A program made the position numbers and the translations under genes. Source: Thalassoglobus sp. JC818 (GTDB taxonomy: Bacteria > Planctomycetota > Planctomycetia > Planctomycetales > Planctomycetaceae). From it: 64,000 nucleotides of DNA. Of this stretch, positions 43,236 through 52,525 are shown piece after piece. A model generated the notes under the pieces. That model ran no database searches. It saw nothing but the letters and a program-made list of their open reading frames with translations, and had not been told where the DNA came from. The stretch spans positions 62,001 to 126,000 of the forward strand of contig NZ_JBFEFI010000009.1 of assembly GCF_040717535.1 (NCBI RefSeq), written 5' to 3'. Positions within the stretch are counted from its first letter, which is position 1, and each line of letters starts with the position of its first letter.

Positions 43236-44670
43236 GCTTATGTAAACCACGTTTGCGTTGTTGATGGCGTCGATCGACCGCGCTGGTTTCAGGGATCGTC
43301 AGAAAGCCCCAACTCAAGGCTTCATCCTGTCTATATTGCTTGCCCAGCGTCATCGCTGTCACAGCCTTCGCGAGTTCGTATCCGAGATAAAAGGCATGTG
43401 TCGCGTCGATGGAAACGCCCGCCTGTTCCAGATCGTCGAATAGTTCGAACGGATCGGTCCCAGTCCAATATCCATCGCGATTCATCATGTGAAGCTTGCC
43501 ACCTTCCACGAAAATTCGAAAGTTTGAATCACGCAGTTGGGCAGCAAGACTTTCGAGCTCCTCCGGCCCCATCGTCGCGACTCGTTCGTCTCTCAACATC
43601 AACAAGTCGGCATCGATCCGCTTTGCGAGTGTGCGTTCGTCGATGGCGTACTTCACCATTCGACGTGAGATGTCAAACTCTTTGACCGACGACCGACACC
43701 AGGGAGCCACTTCGGTCGTCAGTACGCTGTTGATTGAAAGCTCCTGACAGATCGCAGCGAGCAAAAAATTGACTCCACTACTGTCGACGGAGCTGAGTTC
43801 GGTCACATTTCCGATCCCCATCATCACGTCACAACTCTCAAGTCGCCGGCGAGTTTCATAATACCTAGCGAGCGATTGAGAGAACCCGAACCCGACTGGT
43901 TCGAGAATGGGATCGATGCGAAATCTACAGTTCTTTCGATCGAGAGCATCGATCGTTCTCCAGAGACTGTCGAGATTCTGTGGATCGTCAGGAATCGCGA
44001 CGACTTCAGCTCCCAGCCCGGAGACCCAGTCGAGATTACTTGAGTTGCAACTAAGGATCAGATCAACACCGGCAGCGACTGCCAACTCGACTTCGTGACG
44101 TTCGAAACTATCAACTGACAGCCGATGGCCTGCCTGCAAAAGCTCTTGAGCACATGCATCGATTTCATCCCAGGATTGTCCCGGCACACATCCCAGATCA
44201 ATTCGATCAGCTCCGGAATTTCGATAGTGATCGGCCAGAGTCAGTATTTCATCACGCGTCTTAAGCGGTGCGTGATTGATCTCGGCGATGATCTCGATAT
44301 CAAAGGCTTCGAGGGAAGGAGGAGGGTTCGATCCCCGGCCGAGAAAGTTTCGAAGCTCTTGAATCTCCTTCGGTCCTCTCAGAAATTGCATTCCATAGCG
44401 TTCGGTGAGTTCTGCCAGATCTCCCCGACACAAACCGGGCACGATGACTGCATCGTACTGACCGAGATTTTCAGGAAGCTTCTTCAGGAGCCAGTCAACA
44501 TGCATCAGCGCAGCGACGGAAATTCCGAGAACGTGTATTTCGCCTGAGAACTCTGCATCTGAAGTGATCGCTTCCACTTCCCGCCGAACCAGGTTTTCAG
44601 CCAGGCGACCAGTCAAAAAGAGGATACGATCACCAGATTTCAGAATCGGGTTCGTGGGGGGCGAATTCAT
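43228..44670 (-). CDS. Dihydropteroate-synthase-like protein (DUF6513)
   Basis: The 480-residue protein has an N-terminal DUF6513-type domain (RILFLTGRLAENLVRREVEA) and a TIM-barrel region like dihydropteroate synthase: EINHAPLKTRDEI, SGADRIDLGCVPG, RLSVDSFERHEVELAVAAGV, DLILSCNSSN and MMGIGNVTEL. In methanopterin-using methylotrophs and planctomycetes such proteins are linked to tetrahydromethanopterin synthesis. It probably joins a pterin to a p-aminobenzoate-derived group, or is a relative with a modified reaction. Its stop overlaps the pabB start, so the two are translated together. Assignment to methanopterin and not folate is inference. Confidence 0.78.
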   Translation of the reverse strand: MNSPPTNPILKSGDRILFLTGRLAENLVRREVEAITSDAEFSGEIHVLGISVAALMHVDWLLKKLPENLGQYDAVIVPGLCRGDLAELTERYGMQFLRGPKEIQELRNFLGRGSNPPPSLEAFDIEIIAEINHAPLKTRDEILTLADHYRNSGADRIDLGCVPGQSWDEIDACAQELLQAGHRLSVDSFERHEVELAVAAGVDLILSCNSSNLDWVSGLGAEVVAIPDDPQNLDSLWRTIDALDRKNCRFRIDPILEPVGFGFSQSLARYYETRRRLESCDVMMGIGNVTELSSVDSSGVNFLLAAICQELSINSVLTTEVAPWCRSSVKEFDISRRMVKYAIDERTLAKRIDADLLMLRDERVATMGPEELESLAAQLRDSNFRIFVEGGKLHMMNRDGYWTGTDPFELFDDLEQAGVSIDATHAFYLGYELAKAVTAMTLGKQYRQDEALSWGFLTIPETSAVDRRHQQRKRGLHKHE

Positions 44671-44805
44671 AACGATTGGATATTACAGCGGACGAAGTCA
44701 TCGACGAAACGATGATCGTACCACGGTGAAACGAAATCGCTATGCTTTCGACCTCGCACACAACGTGTGTGTTCGAGACGAGCCCAAATGCATCGATGCC
44801 CGTGT

Positions 44806-45243
44806 TTAGATCGAGTCAGTGATTTCAGCTGTCGGAACTCGATCGATCTGAATGTACTCTGGTGTCGGCGGGAGTGTGCGAATAGGAGTCGGAAATCGAA
44901 TTGGTCCGGATTGTTCGATAGCCGAAGAGCCCTCGACAGACGTTTGCTCGGAGGGCTGTTCGTAAATGACATTCAAGTCGCTCTCTTCGATCACATCAAC
45001 TTGATCGATGAATTGAGAGCCAGCTGTCGCTGACCGACAACCAGCAAGACCGCCGTAGCAGTACGATTGGTTGAGATTCTCCAGGCTGTCGCCCAGATCG
45101 TTGAGTTCGTTCACAGCTGAATTGCGAACTTCCACGAGGCCGACGAGCGTTCCCGTGACCGCGATCGTTCCAACCAGAACAAGTTCGGAAGAAACAACAA
45201 ACCCGGATTCGTCTGACAACAGCTGCTTCAGGAAGTTGGCCAT
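44806..45243 (-). CDS. Flp-pilin-like small membrane protein
   Basis: The 145-residue product (ATG 45243; an in-frame GTG at 45255 adds four residues) begins MANFLKQLLSDESGFVVSSE and continues into LVLVGTIAVTGTLVGLVEV, the pattern of Flp/type IVb pilins and small planctomycete pilin-like peptides, with Glu five residues after the Gly at the processing-like site. The long polar C-terminal tail is atypical for Flp pilins, which are usually under 80 residues. No prepilin peptidase or tad genes are adjacent. Function unknown. Confidence 0.65.
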   Translation of the reverse strand: MANFLKQLLSDESGFVVSSELVLVGTIAVTGTLVGLVEVRNSAVNELNDLGDSLENLNQSYCYGGLAGCRSATAGSQFIDQVDVIEESDLNVIYEQPSEQTSVEGSSAIEQSGPIRFPTPIRTLPPTPEYIQIDRVPTAEITDSI

Positions 45244-45929
45244 TTTATGCCTCACGAGGAATCTCGGTCACAGAGAAATGCGAATTGCAAAGGGAGTAAA
45301 GGGGGGTCCTCAAGAAATCTGATTGCCAGTGATCGAAACGACCCGGTTCCAGGAAGACCGTGATCACAAAGCCAGTTTCTCGAGGATTGCCCCGAATTCG
45401 CAAAGTCTTCGGATTCTCAGGTCGCCCGACATGCGTCTTCTCCTGTGCTGCCAGAGTGGGTCAATCTCGATGTGGAGAATCTCCGCCCAAGCCGCACATC
45501 GCTCCGCCACCGCCCCCTCTTTTACTAGTAAGACGTCTACCCAAGACTCCATTCAACCGCTGCAATCATTGCATTCGCTAATGACCGCAGAACCCATGCC
45601 ATCACTACAATCAGACCAGAGCCGCGCGTAGCTCAAACGTCTCAAAGAATTGACCTGTCGGACGTTACGACGCCTCAAAAACGACGAGCCGCGATTCAGG
45701 TCGATCATCGATTCACCGGCAGCGCTAAGAATCTGAATCAAATTGTTTATCTCACAGACTCGAAATCGTCAGAATCTGAAGTTCGAAGCCGAAACTGAAC
45801 GATGAGAGACAATGCCACCTTGCTGTCGATTCAATGACAGCGAGACCTCACGTCGTCGTGGATAATTTTCCCTTCGCTCGGACGTGCGAGCAGAAAGTCG
45901 GCGACCTCAGTGCCGCCATGAAATTGGAC
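45244..45929. other. Long intergenic gap, nothing recognised
   Basis: Short frames on both strands (for example 45323-45631 plus) have no start context or family resemblance. A CTTTTACTAGTAAG string near 45520 echoes TTACTAGTAA near 2346 but is too short to call a repeat. No RNA gene or terminator was found. Confidence 0.4.
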
Positions 45930-48755
45930 TTACCGGAGGTAACGGAAGTCGATGCTGCGCATGAGCGTGGCGCAGACTGCTGACCAGCGATCGACTGAAT
46001 CAGGATCGGAGGCGACTGCATCAACAAGCAAATGCTCTTCTTCTTCAGAGAGTTCACGGTTGAGAATGAGTAGCCCAACCCACCGCAGTCGATCAGAAAC
46101 CGAACTTTCGTGTTCGAGAACTCGCTCCGCAGTCGCGTTCGCACGATCGAGAACAAATTCACTGTTCATCAGGAACAGAGATTGTGGCGAAACCGTGCTT
46201 GAAACACGTCTTCCAACCGACAGATTGGGATCAGGGAAGTCGAACACGCCCATCAAATCCGGCAAACGGTTTCGGAAGACGGGGAGGTAGACAGCACGTG
46301 TTCCGAATTCGAATTGATAGCCGTACTCGGATTTCGTCTCGGGACGAACTGAGTCTTCCACAGCTGAAAACGTCAGCTCTCCGCTGAACATCAGAAACGC
46401 ATCGTGAATCGATTCAGCAGTCAATCTCCGACGATTCTGCCGGGAGAACAAGCGGTTATCCGGGTCGGGATGGTTCAGTTCAGGTATGTCGGACGAAAGC
46501 TGATATGTGCGACTCAGAACAATCTTGCGAATCAGACTTTTTGTGGACCAATTTCCTTCGATGAAGTCCATGGCCAGATGATCGAGCAATTCGGGGTGTG
46601 AAGGAACCTCACCCGGTAACCCAAAATTGTCCACGGTTCGCACCAGACCTGACCCGAAGAGATGATGCCAGATGCGGTTTACGTAGACACGTGCGGTCAA
46701 TGGGTTGTCGGGGCTCGCGATCCAATTCGCCAGCTCCAGTCGTCCACTTTGGTCACCGGGGAGTTTCTGTCCTCTTTCAGCAATGACTGACAGAAAACCA
46801 CGTTGGACCGGTTCTCCCAGTTGATGCACATTGCCCCGGATGCAAATCGCGTAGTCGCTGATTTCACCTTCGTCGGAGACGGACATCACAAGCGGTCCCG
46901 GCTCCGGAAGCTGTTTTGTCAGTTCTTCGAGTTCCGCACGAAACCCGTTTAACTCGCGGCTTGTGCGTTCGTATTGAACAGCACTCTCGCTTAGATCGAG
47001 ATTGTCTGAAGACTCAGATTGAGGATCTGGCTTTTTGATCAGTCGAACAGAATCAACAATCGTCATGCCTTTGCCGGAAGACTCGATTGTTAGATGGACT
47101 TCGCCGGAAGATTGCACTTCACCGACAGGCTGATATGCCCCTTCAAGTTGAGGCGGCTGACGCTGATCGACTTCAAAGGTCTCCGTCTCTCCAGCTGAAG
47201 CGACGACAATTTTTCCGTGCGGAGTACGATTTGCGTGCGAGGTATAGCTGATCTGAACTTCATAGCGAGCTTCGTCCGTGGGGATCACAAATCTCGCGCG
47301 CGCTGTGGGATCATCGGAAAACTGATACCCCTCACCGACATAGCCTCCTACGGACTCGCTCGTCTTCCAGCGACCAGACAGCATGGCTTGTGGATCATCG
47401 ACAACAATTCGCGGCAGTTCCGCTTCCAGGTGTTCCAGAGTCGTCGACAACTTTTGAATTCGCTTCTGAACGTGAGCGATTTCTTTTTCGATTCGTCGTC
47501 GAGTGTTTTCAACTTCAGGCGACTGAGGAAGAGCTGTCGTCACCCATTTGGAGACGTTCCCATCAATTGCCGATTGTGTACTCCGAAAAATGCCAGCCAT
47601 CGCGTAGTAGTCGGCTGTGGGGATTGGATCGAATTTGTGATCATGGCAGCGCGCGCAACCGATGGTCATTCCCAGAAAGACGCGGCCAATGGTGTCGACC
47701 TGCTCGTCGACGATGTCCATCCGCAGCTGTTCTTTGTCCTGGTTTTCATAATTGTGTGGTCCGAGAGCGAGGAAACCCGTGGCGACAAGTTGTCGCTGTC
47801 GCTCCTGATAATCATCAGCTTCCAGTAAATCACCAGCAATCTGCTGACGCACAAATTCGTCGTACGGAGTATCTCGATTCAATGCATCGATGACGTAATT
47901 GCGATACCTCCAGGCTGATCCGTAAAGCATGGAGCGGCCGCCGCCTGTCGAGTCTGAGTAGCGAGCGAGATCGAGCCAGTGCCGCCCCCAGTGTCGACCA
48001 AATTCCGGAGACTCCAGCAGTCGATCGACAACATTCTCGATCCGACTCTCGCTGCTGTCTGCCTCAAATTGATGAATCTCCTCGACCGACGGAGGCAATC
48101 CCGTCAGATCAAAGTACAACCGGCGGAGCAGGGTGAGATCATTCGCTGGCGGCAGTGGTTCGAGGTTTTCAGCTTCCAGTCGCGCCAAGACGAATCGGTC
48201 AATATCGCTCTCTGGCCAGCTTGAGTTTTCAGTCGAAGGAGGGACCGGTCGCTTGAGTGGTTGGAAACTCCAGAACTCTCTTCCTTTTTCGAGATCGATG
48301 CCCGCTCGATCGTGTCGAGTCGAAGCGGCTGTTCTCGGGTCGACCGCTCCACTGCGAATCCATTCTTCGAAATCGGCGATCACCTCGTCCGGGAGTTTTT
48401 GTCGAGGAGGCATTTCGAATGTTTCATATCGAAGTGCCTCCATCAACGTTCCCTCAGCGGGATTCCCTGCAACCAGTGCGGGTCCGGAATCTCCTCCTTC
48501 CAGCAACCCTGCGGAGTGATCGACGAGAAGCCCGCCGCGAAGCGACTTTGAGTCGGCCGAATGACACTCGTAGCAGTGCTCCACCAGAATCGGGCGGATT
48601 TTCTTCTCGAAGAACTCGATCTCTTGAGCAGATCCCGCGAGCCCATCCACATCTGCGTTCTGCTGCGAGAATGATTCTGTTGGCAGAACGAAGAGCATGC
48701 CCACGATCGCGGTTGCGCCAATCCGACCGGCGCGTTCTCGACACTTTGAAAACAT
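45930..48755 (-). CDS. PSCyt1-DUF1549-DUF1553 protein with golvesin/CBM-like insert
   Basis: The 941-residue exported protein has a signal peptide (ATAIVGMLFVLPTESFSQ), PSCyt1 with heme motif CYECH, DUF1549 with a second CxxCH (CARCHDHKFDPIPTADYY), then a coiled-coil and a beta-rich insert (GKWKTSESVGGYVGEG-like RWKTSESVGGYVGEGYQF ... KGMTIVDSVRLIKK) resembling golvesin/xanthan-lyase-type carbohydrate-binding domains, and DUF1553 (ANWIASPDNPLTARVYVNRI). It is larger than the compact paralog at 8105-10255, which lacks the insert. The start is ATG 48755, because 48770 is TTG and adds no signal feature. No DUF1501 partner lies downstream; the neighbouring gene on this side is divergent. Confidence 0.88.
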   Translation of the reverse strand: MFSKCRERAGRIGATAIVGMLFVLPTESFSQQNADVDGLAGSAQEIEFFEKKIRPILVEHCYECHSADSKSLRGGLLVDHSAGLLEGGDSGPALVAGNPAEGTLMEALRYETFEMPPRQKLPDEVIADFEEWIRSGAVDPRTAASTRHDRAGIDLEKGREFWSFQPLKRPVPPSTENSSWPESDIDRFVLARLEAENLEPLPPANDLTLLRRLYFDLTGLPPSVEEIHQFEADSSESRIENVVDRLLESPEFGRHWGRHWLDLARYSDSTGGGRSMLYGSAWRYRNYVIDALNRDTPYDEFVRQQIAGDLLEADDYQERQRQLVATGFLALGPHNYENQDKEQLRMDIVDEQVDTIGRVFLGMTIGCARCHDHKFDPIPTADYYAMAGIFRSTQSAIDGNVSKWVTTALPQSPEVENTRRRIEKEIAHVQKRIQKLSTTLEHLEAELPRIVVDDPQAMLSGRWKTSESVGGYVGEGYQFSDDPTARARFVIPTDEARYEVQISYTSHANRTPHGKIVVASAGETETFEVDQRQPPQLEGAYQPVGEVQSSGEVHLTIESSGKGMTIVDSVRLIKKPDPQSESSDNLDLSESAVQYERTSRELNGFRAELEELTKQLPEPGPLVMSVSDEGEISDYAICIRGNVHQLGEPVQRGFLSVIAERGQKLPGDQSGRLELANWIASPDNPLTARVYVNRIWHHLFGSGLVRTVDNFGLPGEVPSHPELLDHLAMDFIEGNWSTKSLIRKIVLSRTYQLSSDIPELNHPDPDNRLFSRQNRRRLTAESIHDAFLMFSGELTFSAVEDSVRPETKSEYGYQFEFGTRAVYLPVFRNRLPDLMGVFDFPDPNLSVGRRVSSTVSPQSLFLMNSEFVLDRANATAERVLEHESSVSDRLRWVGLLILNRELSEEEEHLLVDAVASDPDSVDRWSAVCATLMRSIDFRYLR

Positions 48756-48844
48756 ATCAGAATCCGACAAACTTCGATTTCTTTCCGGATGTCAACAACA
48801 CTACCATATTGTCAGACTTGTGTCTTGAATTGAATGGAAGCCAC

Positions 48845-49684
48845 ATGAACGCCGACAAAACCAACTTTCAAATTCTGCCTGGCCAGGACGAGCTCGACTC
48901 GATGGATCGGGATCTCAAGTTTCATCCCAGCACGGTCCAGAATCCGTCACGGCTGACTGCGGATCAAGTCGAACACTTCAATGAGAACGGCTTCGTTCGG
49001 CCGATTCCGATTTTTGATGACGCGGAAGTCACCAAAATGAGGAGTTACTTCGATGACCTTCTGAATAAAGTCATCGCATCCGGCGGGGACAGCTATTCCA
49101 TCAGTTCCGCCCACCTGAAGTATGGAAACGTTTACGACATCCTGACGGACAGCCGAATTGTGGAAGCTGTCAGCGACATCCTCGGGGAGAATGTTGTCGG
49201 CTGGGGCTCTCACTTCTTTTGCAAAATGCCCGGAGACGGGAAAGCAGTCGCTTGGCATCAAGATGCGAGCTATTGGCCGCTCAGCCCATCCAAAGCTGTG
49301 ACAGTCTGGCTAGCGATCGATGATGCGGATATCGAAAACGCCTGCATGAAATTCATCGGCGGAAGTCACCACTCCGGACATCTGACCTACCGGCCAAGTG
49401 CGCCCGGCGACCACAACGTCCTGAACCAAACCGTCGAGAATCCGGAGCAATACGGCGACGTTGTTTACGACGAGCTGAAAGCGGGCGAAATCTCAATTCA
49501 CTCCGATCTGCTGCTCCATGGATCCGAAGCGAACATGAGCGATCGTCGCCGATGTGGACTGACGCTTCGGTACGCTTCAACGGACGTCGTCGCTGGTCTG
49601 GGATGGAACGAGAAGGGCGTTCTCGTTCGAGGTTCCGACCCTGCAGGCAACTGGTCGAATCGGAATCGACCGACTGAAGACTAG
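48845..49684 (+). CDS. Phytanoyl-CoA dioxygenase-family protein (Fe/2-oxoglutarate oxygenase)
   Basis: The 279-residue protein has the PhyH layout: substrate-side FNENGFVRPIPIFDDAEV, then the facial-triad HxD motif in AWHQDASYWP (residues about 139-142), the distal histidine in HSDLLLHGSEANMSD, and the 2-oxoglutarate-binding arginine region RRRCGLTLRYAST. It should hydroxylate or otherwise oxidise a small molecule using Fe(II), oxygen and 2-oxoglutarate; the substrate is unknown. ATG 48845 is preceded by GGAAG. An earlier open frame to 48257 covers antisense sequence of the DUF1553 gene and is not coding. It is divergent from the PSCyt1 gene, sharing about 90 bases. Confidence 0.87.
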   Translation: MNADKTNFQILPGQDELDSMDRDLKFHPSTVQNPSRLTADQVEHFNENGFVRPIPIFDDAEVTKMRSYFDDLLNKVIASGGDSYSISSAHLKYGNVYDILTDSRIVEAVSDILGENVVGWGSHFFCKMPGDGKAVAWHQDASYWPLSPSKAVTVWLAIDDADIENACMKFIGGSHHSGHLTYRPSAPGDHNVLNQTVENPEQYGDVVYDELKAGEISIHSDLLLHGSEANMSDRRRCGLTLRYASTDVVAGLGWNEKGVLVRGSDPAGNWSNRNRPTED

Positions 49685-49818
49685 ATGAAACTGCTCTAGA
49701 TTGGGCATCTCAGTTGTTTTGTGACTGAGGTGCTCGCGGGAAGAGGATCACTAACTCGGCCTGGATCAGACAATCGCGAGAGACCATCTTCGATTGAGCC
49801 CTCATTCTGTGGGCTGTT

Positions 49819-50997
49819 TTATCGATCGACGTCGAAGCTGAGCGGATTCTCTGACGTTGGATCAGCGACGCGAAGGGTCACGTTTCCATCGAGCACGTCG
49901 ATGAGAATGCTTCCGCAGACTTCTCCGCGCCATCCATCGAAGAGTTTAGGAGTTGGTCCCTGTCGCTTATCGAAGACGTGCCAGCGAACCAATTCTTTGA
50001 GATCCGCACTTGTCCCGACAAGCGGCATGGAAAAGCCGAGTTCCTGGCAACGGTTTGCCAGCGCCAGTCCCAGGATTCGAGCCAGCACTTCGTCTTGCGA
50101 CGGGTAGCTGGTGTTCCTGGTTGAGACCGGAAGATCCTCGTCAGGGCTCTCCAGCGATTCTTTCACAACGTCGACAATATCTTTTGCGTGACGCTGATAA
50201 TCTCGCCGGTTCATGTCGCGAACCATGTTGAGTTCTTTGACCGTCTTTGGATGACGCTTGGCGACGTCGACCAACAGATCATCTCTTAGAACTCTGCGGG
50301 CGGGTTTGTTTTCAATTTCAGCGAGTCTGTCACGCCAAAGAAACAAATCGCGAGCGGTTCCCATATCGCGCCGACTGAGCCGCGAATACCCGGGAAGCTT
50401 TAGCCAACCGTCACGATCTTCTTCCCCGATGATGGTTTGGACGAATCTCTCGAATTCGCTCAACGCCCAGTTCAAGCGACCGGCCGCTTCCAATGACTCA
50501 GCTTGCGTCTGCCAGATTTCTCGCAAATAGCGTACGTCATCGAGAGCATAACTAAGCTGTCTGTCCAGCAGCGGACGACGTTCCCAGTCCGTGCGTGTCT
50601 CCTTCCCGTGCTTCACGTTCTTTCCGAGCACTCTCGAAACGAGATTCGTGTGAGACAGCGGATACCCACGTGAGCGAAGGCCCTCAGCAATCTGCGTATC
50701 GACCAGTTTGCGCGGTCGATCGTTTGTCGCGAACTGACAAAAACGAATCTCTTCGCGTCCGCCATGCACCACTACGGTGGTTTCGTCATCAATCATGATG
50801 TCCCACCAGGACGTCAGATTGTCGACGCGCAAGGGATCGACGGCACAAATGACGTCATCGACTGCGAATTGGAGCAGGCAGAGCTTCGGTCGATAGTACG
50901 ATTCGGAGACGAATTCGGTATCGAATGCAACGAGACCTGCTTTTCGAATTCGTTCGCAAAGTCTTTCAAATTCTGGTTGTGAAGTCAGCAATGACAC
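49819..50997 (-). CDS. rnd: Ribonuclease D
   Basis: The 392-residue 3'-5' exoribonuclease begins at GTG 50997. The DEDDy active site is visible: FDTEF (residues about 25-29), VDTQIAEGL with the second acidic residue, and YALDDVRYL with the catalytic Tyr/Asp. An HRDC-like helical domain follows (RRVLRDDLLVDVAKRHPKT). The enzyme trims 3' ends of tRNA and other RNAs. The C-terminal 90 residues (LARILGLALANRCQELGF onwards) are longer than in E. coli RNase D but common in this phylum. Confidence 0.87.
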   Translation of the reverse strand: MSLLTSQPEFERLCERIRKAGLVAFDTEFVSESYYRPKLCLLQFAVDDVICAVDPLRVDNLTSWWDIMIDDETTVVVHGGREEIRFCQFATNDRPRKLVDTQIAEGLRSRGYPLSHTNLVSRVLGKNVKHGKETRTDWERRPLLDRQLSYALDDVRYLREIWQTQAESLEAAGRLNWALSEFERFVQTIIGEEDRDGWLKLPGYSRLSRRDMGTARDLFLWRDRLAEIENKPARRVLRDDLLVDVAKRHPKTVKELNMVRDMNRRDYQRHAKDIVDVVKESLESPDEDLPVSTRNTSYPSQDEVLARILGLALANRCQELGFSMPLVGTSADLKELVRWHVFDKRQGPTPKLFDGWRGEVCGSILIDVLDGNVTLRVADPTSENPLSFDVDR

Positions 50998-51074
50998 AGT
51001 GTTGGCGGATCTAGCTGAAGAACTTCGTTGAGAAATGAGATCGCCAGATTAAACGAGAGAGAGTTTTCTCGCAA

Positions 51075-52343
51075 TCATCTTCCCAGATCCATTCCCCGCA
51101 GCTGTCCCGGAAATGCCGTGACCAATTTCTGAGAATCTTCGTTTGTGATTCGATGGAAAGGCGAATCCGGGAAAGAACCGCGACCGAAGAAAATTCGTTG
51201 CGTGAAGGCTCTCCCCAGAGAAGTTTGCAGTAGTAACCAACCGAAATCTATCATCGAACGGCTGCGAATTGATTCCAGAATCGTTCTCAACATCTTTCGT
51301 TTCAAAAAGCGTCGCTTCCAGATCCGAGAGTGATACAACTTGGTAATGTCATTGAGGTTTCCATCGAGCAGATCATCGACAACACCCGCTGCAAACTGCG
51401 ACAGTCGAAGGCACGGGTCAAGCCCTCCAGCTGTGAGAGGAGAGACCGCTCCGGAAGCATCTCCAACGAGCAGGCCGCGGGGACTACCGATTTGCGGCAA
51501 GAGCCCGCCGACTGGGATGCGCCCGCCACGCTTTTCAATTAAGCGACCACAGGGTACGCCCATCCAGCGCCGATTCCATGATTCGAACTCCTCGAGTGCC
51601 TGAACCGGGGAGAATCGTTGAGGGTTCCCACCAACCCCCACGTGGACTTCTTCACCATCGTCGACCACCCAGGCCAGATACCCCGGTGCAAGTCTGGGAT
51701 CGATCAGGCAATGCATTCTCGGAGCTTCGCAGTTACTTATGCTCTCAAAGACCTTCTCCACGCCAGCGATCATGCGCTTGTTCTGGCTTAAATTCAGAGC
51801 CCGAGCGACTCGGGAGTCGACGCCATCTGCCCCGATCAAAAATCGCGTGCGGATGCGATCGGTTATGTTGGCAGACTGAAGAGCGATGTCGTAGCCCTCG
51901 TCACTTGAGACTGCCTTGAGACATTCCGAAGGCGATAACTCGATGCCGGAGAATCTCGTCCCTAAACGGACTTGGGCACCTTCGCTTTGACAGTCTTCGA
52001 GCATCCTGGAATAGAGTTGCCCCATTTTCCCGACTCGAAACTCACAGTGCGGGCTTTGAATGGAGAAGGACTTTCCACTCGGAGAATAAAGCGAGACGTC
52101 CCGAATCGGCGGGCCGAGCAGTTCGTCGGGGAACGAAAAATCTTCGAGGGACCTGCGGACAAAAATCCCGGTCGTGTGGACCCGTTGGCGAAGGTCTTGT
52201 TTCGCGTCAACCAGTAACACAATTCGTCCCAGTTGGGCCAGCCTTCGCGTGACTTCCAGCCCAGCGAGCCCAGCCCCGATCACGACCACGTCATAGGATT
52301 TCTGGCACTCCGATCTTGAAGATCCCTTGGATACGTCAGGCAT
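51075..52343 (-). CDS. FAD-dependent oxidoreductase (geranylgeranyl-reductase/flavin monooxygenase-like)
   Basis: The 422-residue protein has an N-terminal dinucleotide-binding motif VVVIGAGLAGLEVTRRLA (GxGxxG), an FAD-contact motif GADGVDSRVARAL and the C-terminal GDASGAVSPLTAGGL typical of the geranylgeranyl-reductase/aromatic-hydroxylase superfamily. It oxidises or reduces a hydrophobic substrate, perhaps an isoprenoid or quinone-type molecule; the reaction is unknown. ATG 52343 follows GGTTCAGTAGTGG. A 15-base site at 52397-52411 upstream matches the palindrome in front of the regulator operon at 53530-53544. Confidence 0.82.
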   Translation of the reverse strand: MPDVSKGSSRSECQKSYDVVVIGAGLAGLEVTRRLAQLGRIVLLVDAKQDLRQRVHTTGIFVRRSLEDFSFPDELLGPPIRDVSLYSPSGKSFSIQSPHCEFRVGKMGQLYSRMLEDCQSEGAQVRLGTRFSGIELSPSECLKAVSSDEGYDIALQSANITDRIRTRFLIGADGVDSRVARALNLSQNKRMIAGVEKVFESISNCEAPRMHCLIDPRLAPGYLAWVVDDGEEVHVGVGGNPQRFSPVQALEEFESWNRRWMGVPCGRLIEKRGGRIPVGGLLPQIGSPRGLLVGDASGAVSPLTAGGLDPCLRLSQFAAGVVDDLLDGNLNDITKLYHSRIWKRRFLKRKMLRTILESIRSRSMIDFGWLLLQTSLGRAFTQRIFFGRGSFPDSPFHRITNEDSQKLVTAFPGQLRGMDLGR

Positions 52344-52396
52344 CGAACTTCTCCACTACTGAACCATAACGAACTGGAAACGTGGATTACAATTTA

Positions 52397-52411
52397 CTTG
52401 GTATTGCAAAG
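52397..52411 (-). promoter_or_regulatory. Operator-like site upstream of the FAD oxidoreductase
   Basis: CTTGGTATTGCAAAG matches the palindrome CTTTGCATTGCAAAG (its copy at 53530-53544, read on the minus strand) at 13 of 15 bases. It lies 54 bases upstream of the oxidoreductase ATG, where a repressor would act. The two changes fall in one half, so the site is asymmetric and probably weaker. Confidence 0.5.
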
Positions 52412-52525
52412 TATAAGTGCAAATGATGACTGCAATGTTGGAGTTGGTTAATTGACATCGAGCAAACGAACGTAATTCGTGAACCTTCTGAATCTCAGAG
52501 GGAACGAAGGGCACAGCGTGCGGAA

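Noticed and set aside
48257-48844. N-terminal extension of the PhyH protein
   Set aside because: It is antisense to the PSCyt1/DUF1553 gene; the PhyH family begins near the ATG at 48845.
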